This document shows positions 7,151 through 10,436 of a stretch of DNA of 10,436 nt, one piece after another. The notes under the pieces are model-generated. The model was not told where the DNA came from and made no database searches. It saw nothing but the letters and a program-made list of their open reading frames with translations. The stretch is from a bacterium. Its GTDB lineage: Bacteria; Bdellovibrionota_C; UBA2361; OMII01. A program made the position numbers and the translations under genes. The stretch is from NCBI GenBank assembly GCA_017853915.1, contig JAFMIS010000049.1, positions 1-10,436 on the forward strand, given 5' to 3'. Numbering within the stretch: position 1 is the stretch's first letter; every line of letters starts with the position of its first letter.

Positions 7151-7156
7151 GAGAGG
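7151..7156 (+). promoter_or_regulatory. Shine-Dalgarno supporting the gcvP start at 7163
   Basis: GAGAGG lies 6 nt before the ATG at 7163. The alternative in-frame ATG at 7208 has only a weaker GAGA upstream. This favours the earlier start, which gives a 15-residue N-terminal extension before MSARRGFG. Confidence 0.6.
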
Positions 7157-7162
7157 TATGGA

Positions 7163-10087
7163 ATGTTGGCTGAAGACTTACACCACACAGAGATACGTGA
7201 GACGAATATGAGCGCGCGAAGAGGTTTTGGTACGTCACAATTTTCTTCCCGACACATTGGACCTACGCAGCAGGAGATCGCCGAGATGCTGGCGTTTCTT
7301 GGCGTCAAGTCCCTTGATGCTCTGATCGATTCTGTGGTGCCGAGCGGTGTGCGGTCGAAGCAGCCCTTAGCGCTCTCCGCCTTTCCGGCCGCGGTTGGTG
7401 AGTATGAGGCGCTCCTGCGCCTTCGCGCTATCGCTGAGCGCAATACGGTCGCGCGCTCGTTTATCGGCATGGGATACTACGATACGATTACGCCTCCCGT
7501 GATAGCGCGAAATATCCTGGAGAACCCAGGTTGGTATACTCAGTACACGCCCTATCAAGCCGAGATTGCCCAGGGGCGCTTAGAGGCAATTCTTAACTTC
7601 CAAACGGTCGTGATCGATCTGACCGGGCTTCCGATCGCGAACGCGTCTCTCCTCGATGAGGGTACGGCCGCGGCTGAGGCGATGGCGATGTCGCTCGCGG
7701 TTTCAAACAAATCAAGCGGTGACGGAGCAACTCGAGAGTTCCTGGTCTCTGATTCTGTGCATCCTCAGACTCTTGGGGTCGTTACGACACGCGCTGAGGC
7801 GCTCGGTGTTAAGGTTATAGTCGCCAAGCCCGCCGCGTTCACTTTTACGAGCGATACGGTCGGGTGTCTTGTGCAGAACCCTGACACCTATGGCGAGCTG
7901 GGGGACCTCACTCAACTATGTGCCCGCGCGCACGAGGCCGGCGCGCTTGTTACGGTCGCGACAGATCTCTTGGCGCTGTGTCTGATGAAATCTCCTGGTA
8001 GCATGGGAGCTGATATCGTTGTTGGGTCCGCGCAGCGTTTTGGGGTGCCGATGGGCTTCGGTGGACCGCACGCGGCGTTTTTCGCCACGCGTGATGAGTA
8101 TAAACGTAGCATGCCAGGACGCCTCGTCGGAGTATCGCGAGACTCACGTGGCAAGCCAGCTTTAAGACTCTCGCTGCAAACCCGTGAGCAGCACATCCGT
8201 CGCGAGAAAGCGACCAGTAATATCTGCACAGCGCAGGTGCTTCTCGCCGTTATGGCGAGCATGTACGCCGTCTATCATGGCCCGAGAGGGCTACGAGCGA
8301 TCGCTGATCGAGTTCATCAGCTCGCCGCGACCTTCGCTTCGTTGGTTACTAAGGCGGGAGCGCGCGTCGTCTGCGAACATTATTTCGATACGCTAACGCT
8401 TGAGGTGGGCTCAAAAAATGCCCAAAAAATAGCGGAAAAAGCCGAGAAAAGTGGACTGCTTGTTCGAGTTGTTTCCGATACTCGAGTCGCGGTTAGTTTT
8501 GACGAGGCCAAGGGAATTGACGATGTTGTGGCGCTACTGGCCGCATTCGGTGTCTCGGTATCCGAGGCCGAGTTCGCGAAAGCTCTTTCAAGCGCTACGA
8601 CTCGAATTCCAGCGGCCGTCACGCGGGGAGAGGATTATTTACGACACAAGGTGTTTAACTCGTATCACTCAGAGACTGAGTTCTTGCGCTACGCGCGAAA
8701 GCTTGAGTCGCGAGATCTCTCGCTTGCTTTTTCAATGATTCCACTCGGTTCATGTACGATGAAGCTTAACGCTACGTCGGAGATGATTCCCGTTACATGG
8801 AGTGAGTTCGGTGGAATTCATCCATTCGCGCCGCGCGCGCATCGCCACGGATACGAGACGCTCTTTGCTGACCTTGAGCGCTCGCTGTGTGAAATCACCG
8901 GCTTTGATGGGTGCTCGTTGCAGCCAAACGCCGGTTCTCAGGGTGAGTACGCTGGCCTGGTTGTGATTCAGGCGTATCACCGAAGCCGCCAAGATTCCAA
9001 GCGCACTGTGTGCCTCATTCCTAAATCGGCGCACGGAACGAATCCAGCCAGCGCCGCGATGGCCGGTATGGAGGTGGTGGGAGTCGCGTGTGATTCGCTT
9101 GGAAATGTCGACCTCGCCGATTTAGAAAAGAAGGCGGTCGAGTATAGCGACCGACTCGCCGCTCTTATGGTGACCTATCCTTCAACGCACGGCGTGTTTG
9201 AGGAGGGTATACGCAAAGCGTGTGAGATCGTGCACGCTCACGGCGGCCAGGTGTACCTCGATGGCGCGAACCTTAATGCTTTAGTAGGGCTGGTGAAACC
9301 GGGGCAATTCGGCGCTGATGTGTGCCACATCAATCTACACAAGACGTTTTGCATTCCGCACGGTGGTGGTGGACCGGGCATGGGGCCGATCTGTTGCGCG
9401 AAGCACTTGGCGCCATTTTTGCCAAATCACCCAGTTGTGGATGTTGGACACGCGCGCGGTGTTGGTCCGATCTCAGCGGCTCCGTGGGGTTCAGCAAGCA
9501 TATTGCCGATCTCGTGGATGTATCTCGCGATGATGGGTGGCGATGGTTTAACCGAGGCCACAAAAGTTGCTATCCTCTCCGCGAATTACGTGGCACGAAA
9601 GCTGGAGACGGATTATCCCGTGTACTACAAAGGCGCGTCAGGTTTTGTCGCGCACGAGTGTATTTTGAATCTAAACGCCCTCAAGAGTGAGGCGGGTATA
9701 GAGGTTGAGGACGTAGCGAAGCGTTTGATGGATTACGGGTTTCACGCCCCGACCGTGTCATGGCCGGTCGCTGGAACGCTCATGGTGGAGCCAACCGAGA
9801 GTGAGTCCAAGGCCGAGCTTGACCGCTTCTGCGAGGCACTTTCGATGATTCGAGAAGAGGCGCGAAAAGTCGCGACGGGCGCCTACGATCGGAGCAATAA
9901 TCCGCTCAAGAACGCCCCACACACAGCCTCGGATGTAACGAGTGACACATGGGATAAGCCGTATTCCCGAGAGGTCGCGGCGTTTCCGGCAGCGTGGACG
10001 AGGGATAATAAATTCTGGCCGGCGGTAGGCCGGATCGATGGGGTGTACGGCGATCGCAACCTCTTTTGCTCGTGTCAGGAGAGTTGA
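7163..10087 (+). CDS. gcvP: Glycine dehydrogenase (aminomethyl-transferring), P-protein, single-chain type
   Basis: GcvP is the PLP-dependent decarboxylase that releases CO2 from glycine and passes the aminomethyl group to lipoyl-GcvH. The 974-residue protein is the fused form, uniting the halves encoded separately as gcvPA and gcvPB in many bacteria. The N-terminal half begins with SSRHIGPT and contains FIGMGYYDTITPPVIARNI and QAEIAQGRLEAILNFQT. The C-terminal half starts near residue 525 with MIPLGSCTMKLNAT. The PLP-binding Lys727 lies in HINLHKTFCIPHGGGGPG, followed by the glycine-rich loop, and the protein ends in YGDRNLFCSC as expected. No lesion is seen. The start at 7163 is preferred over the ATG at 7208, from which a more conventional N-terminus would begin, on Shine-Dalgarno quality. 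It is the last gene of the operon; the L-protein gene must be elsewhere. The stop lies 23 bp before a palindromic repeat. Confidence 0.98.
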   Translation: MLAEDLHHTEIRETNMSARRGFGTSQFSSRHIGPTQQEIAEMLAFLGVKSLDALIDSVVPSGVRSKQPLALSAFPAAVGEYEALLRLRAIAERNTVARSFIGMGYYDTITPPVIARNILENPGWYTQYTPYQAEIAQGRLEAILNFQTVVIDLTGLPIANASLLDEGTAAAEAMAMSLAVSNKSSGDGATREFLVSDSVHPQTLGVVTTRAEALGVKVIVAKPAAFTFTSDTVGCLVQNPDTYGELGDLTQLCARAHEAGALVTVATDLLALCLMKSPGSMGADIVVGSAQRFGVPMGFGGPHAAFFATRDEYKRSMPGRLVGVSRDSRGKPALRLSLQTREQHIRREKATSNICTAQVLLAVMASMYAVYHGPRGLRAIADRVHQLAATFASLVTKAGARVVCEHYFDTLTLEVGSKNAQKIAEKAEKSGLLVRVVSDTRVAVSFDEAKGIDDVVALLAAFGVSVSEAEFAKALSSATTRIPAAVTRGEDYLRHKVFNSYHSETEFLRYARKLESRDLSLAFSMIPLGSCTMKLNATSEMIPVTWSEFGGIHPFAPRAHRHGYETLFADLERSLCEITGFDGCSLQPNAGSQGEYAGLVVIQAYHRSRQDSKRTVCLIPKSAHGTNPASAAMAGMEVVGVACDSLGNVDLADLEKKAVEYSDRLAALMVTYPSTHGVFEEGIRKACEIVHAHGGQVYLDGANLNALVGLVKPGQFGADVCHINLHKTFCIPHGGGGPGMGPICCAKHLAPFLPNHPVVDVGHARGVGPISAAPWGSASILPISWMYLAMMGGDGLTEATKVAILSANYVARKLETDYPVYYKGASGFVAHECILNLNALKSEAGIEVEDVAKRLMDYGFHAPTVSWPVAGTLMVEPTESESKAELDRFCEALSMIREEARKVATGAYDRSNNPLKNAPHTASDVTSDTWDKPYSREVAAFPAAWTRDNKFWPAVGRIDGVYGDRNLFCSCQES

Positions 10088-10110
10088 AGCTCTCGTTATT
10101 CGATGCCAAC

Positions 10111-10135
10111 GGCGCCCGACCCGGGCGCCCTCCAA
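10111..10135 (-). repeat. Inverted copy of the palindromic intergenic element after gcvP
   Basis: GGCGCCCGACCCGGGCGCC (10111-10129) followed by CTCCAA is the exact reverse complement of the TTGGAG-plus-palindrome core of the downstream 67-bp array, so it is an element in opposite orientation. The 19-bp palindrome is identical to those at 599-617 and 738-756. It can form a stem of 8 GC pairs in the gcvP transcript. There is no T run after it, so it is not a standard intrinsic terminator, though it could protect or end the message. Confidence 0.8.
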
Positions 10136-10176
10136 ATCTTGGATGTGTATTCGTGTATCGAATAGGCGCAGGCGCC

Positions 10177-10436
10177 GGGCATTACGCGTACGGAAATCGC
10201 CGCGTTTCATGGTCAACATTGGAGGGCGCCCGGGTCGGGCGCCGGGCATTACGCGCACTGAGATCGCCGCATTTCATGGTCAACATTGGAGGGCGCCCGG
10301 GTCGGGCGCCGGGCATTACGCGTACGGAAATCGCCGCATTTCATGGCCAACATTGGAGGGCGCCCGGGTCGGGCGCCGGGTATTACGCGTACGGAAATCG
10401 CCGCGTTTCATGGTCAACATTGGAGGGCGCCCGGGT
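10177..10436 (+). repeat. 67-bp tandem repeat array with palindromic core, continuing past the window
   Basis: Three full copies (10177-10243, 10244-10310, 10311-10377) and 59 bp of a fourth (10378-10436) repeat with a period of exactly 67 bp and only a few substitutions; copy two has the most (CACTGA for TACGGA). Each unit begins GGGCATTACGCG (GGGTATT in copy four), continues through ATCGCCGC and TTTCATGG, and ends in TTGGAG plus the palindrome GGCGCCCGGGTCGGGCGCC. A degraded palindrome (about 10165-10176) precedes the first copy. The 349 bp after gcvP hold nothing else I can support. The array is cut by the window end, so copy number is unknown. The conserved spacers exclude a CRISPR. Confidence 0.9.

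Noticed and set aside
9758..10258. 166-codon minus-strand frame overlapping the end of gcvP and the repeats
   Set aside because: It is antisense to the well-conserved gcvP C-terminus and then translates repeat DNA, with no recognisable domain.
10177..10436. CRISPR array (regular palindromic repeats)
   Set aside because: The sequence between palindromes is nearly identical from unit to unit, so there are no unique spacers, and no cas gene is present. The same holds for 464-756.

Overview
This is a bacterial chromosomal window of moderately high GC, judged by eye. It carries two functional blocks, each bordered by palindromic intergenic repeats. A sugar-modifying acyltransferase of the kind used for O-antigen or capsule sugars hints at a Gram-negative or other polysaccharide-coated bacterium. 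I cannot assign a phylum from sequence reading alone. No tRNA, rRNA, mobile-element gene, CRISPR array or riboswitch was recognised.

Left block (1-3281), cell-surface polysaccharide: the 5' end of a left-handed beta-helix (hexapeptide-repeat) N-acetyltransferase runs leftward off the window edge. About 515 bp of intergenic DNA follows, holding a two-unit, 139-bp tandem array of palindromic elements. A rightward gene then encodes a large multi-span membrane protein that looks like a GT-C glycosyltransferase (PMT/ArnT-like). It carries a C-terminal NPCBM-type carbohydrate-binding domain, an uncommon architecture.

Right block (3321-10087), alanine/glycine and one-carbon metabolism: a leftward alanine dehydrogenase gene (ald) converges on the glycosyltransferase gene and diverges from a rightward folD-gcvT-gcvH-gcvP cluster. 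The roughly 326-bp ald/folD divergent region contains a small ORF of unknown function. FolD and GcvT overlap by 4 bp (ATGA), gcvH has a strong Shine-Dalgarno sequence lying across the gcvT stop codon, and gcvP follows after 19 bp, so this looks like one operon. GcvP (PLP decarboxylase), GcvH (lipoyl carrier) and GcvT (aminomethyltransferase) cleave glycine to CO2, NH3 and 5,10-methylene-THF. FolD converts that methylene-THF to 10-formyl-THF via methenyl-THF. The L-protein (dihydrolipoamide dehydrogenase) is not in the window. Ald interconverts alanine and pyruvate, and some family members also aminate glyoxylate to glycine, which would link it to the neighbouring operon.

Right edge (10088-10436): directly after gcvP comes an inverted copy of the palindromic element, then a 67-bp tandem array that continues past the window end. 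The 19-bp palindrome in this array is the exact reverse complement of one in the left array. A second palindrome variant differs by a paired, compensatory change. The two arrays therefore belong to one dispersed REP/BIME-like family.
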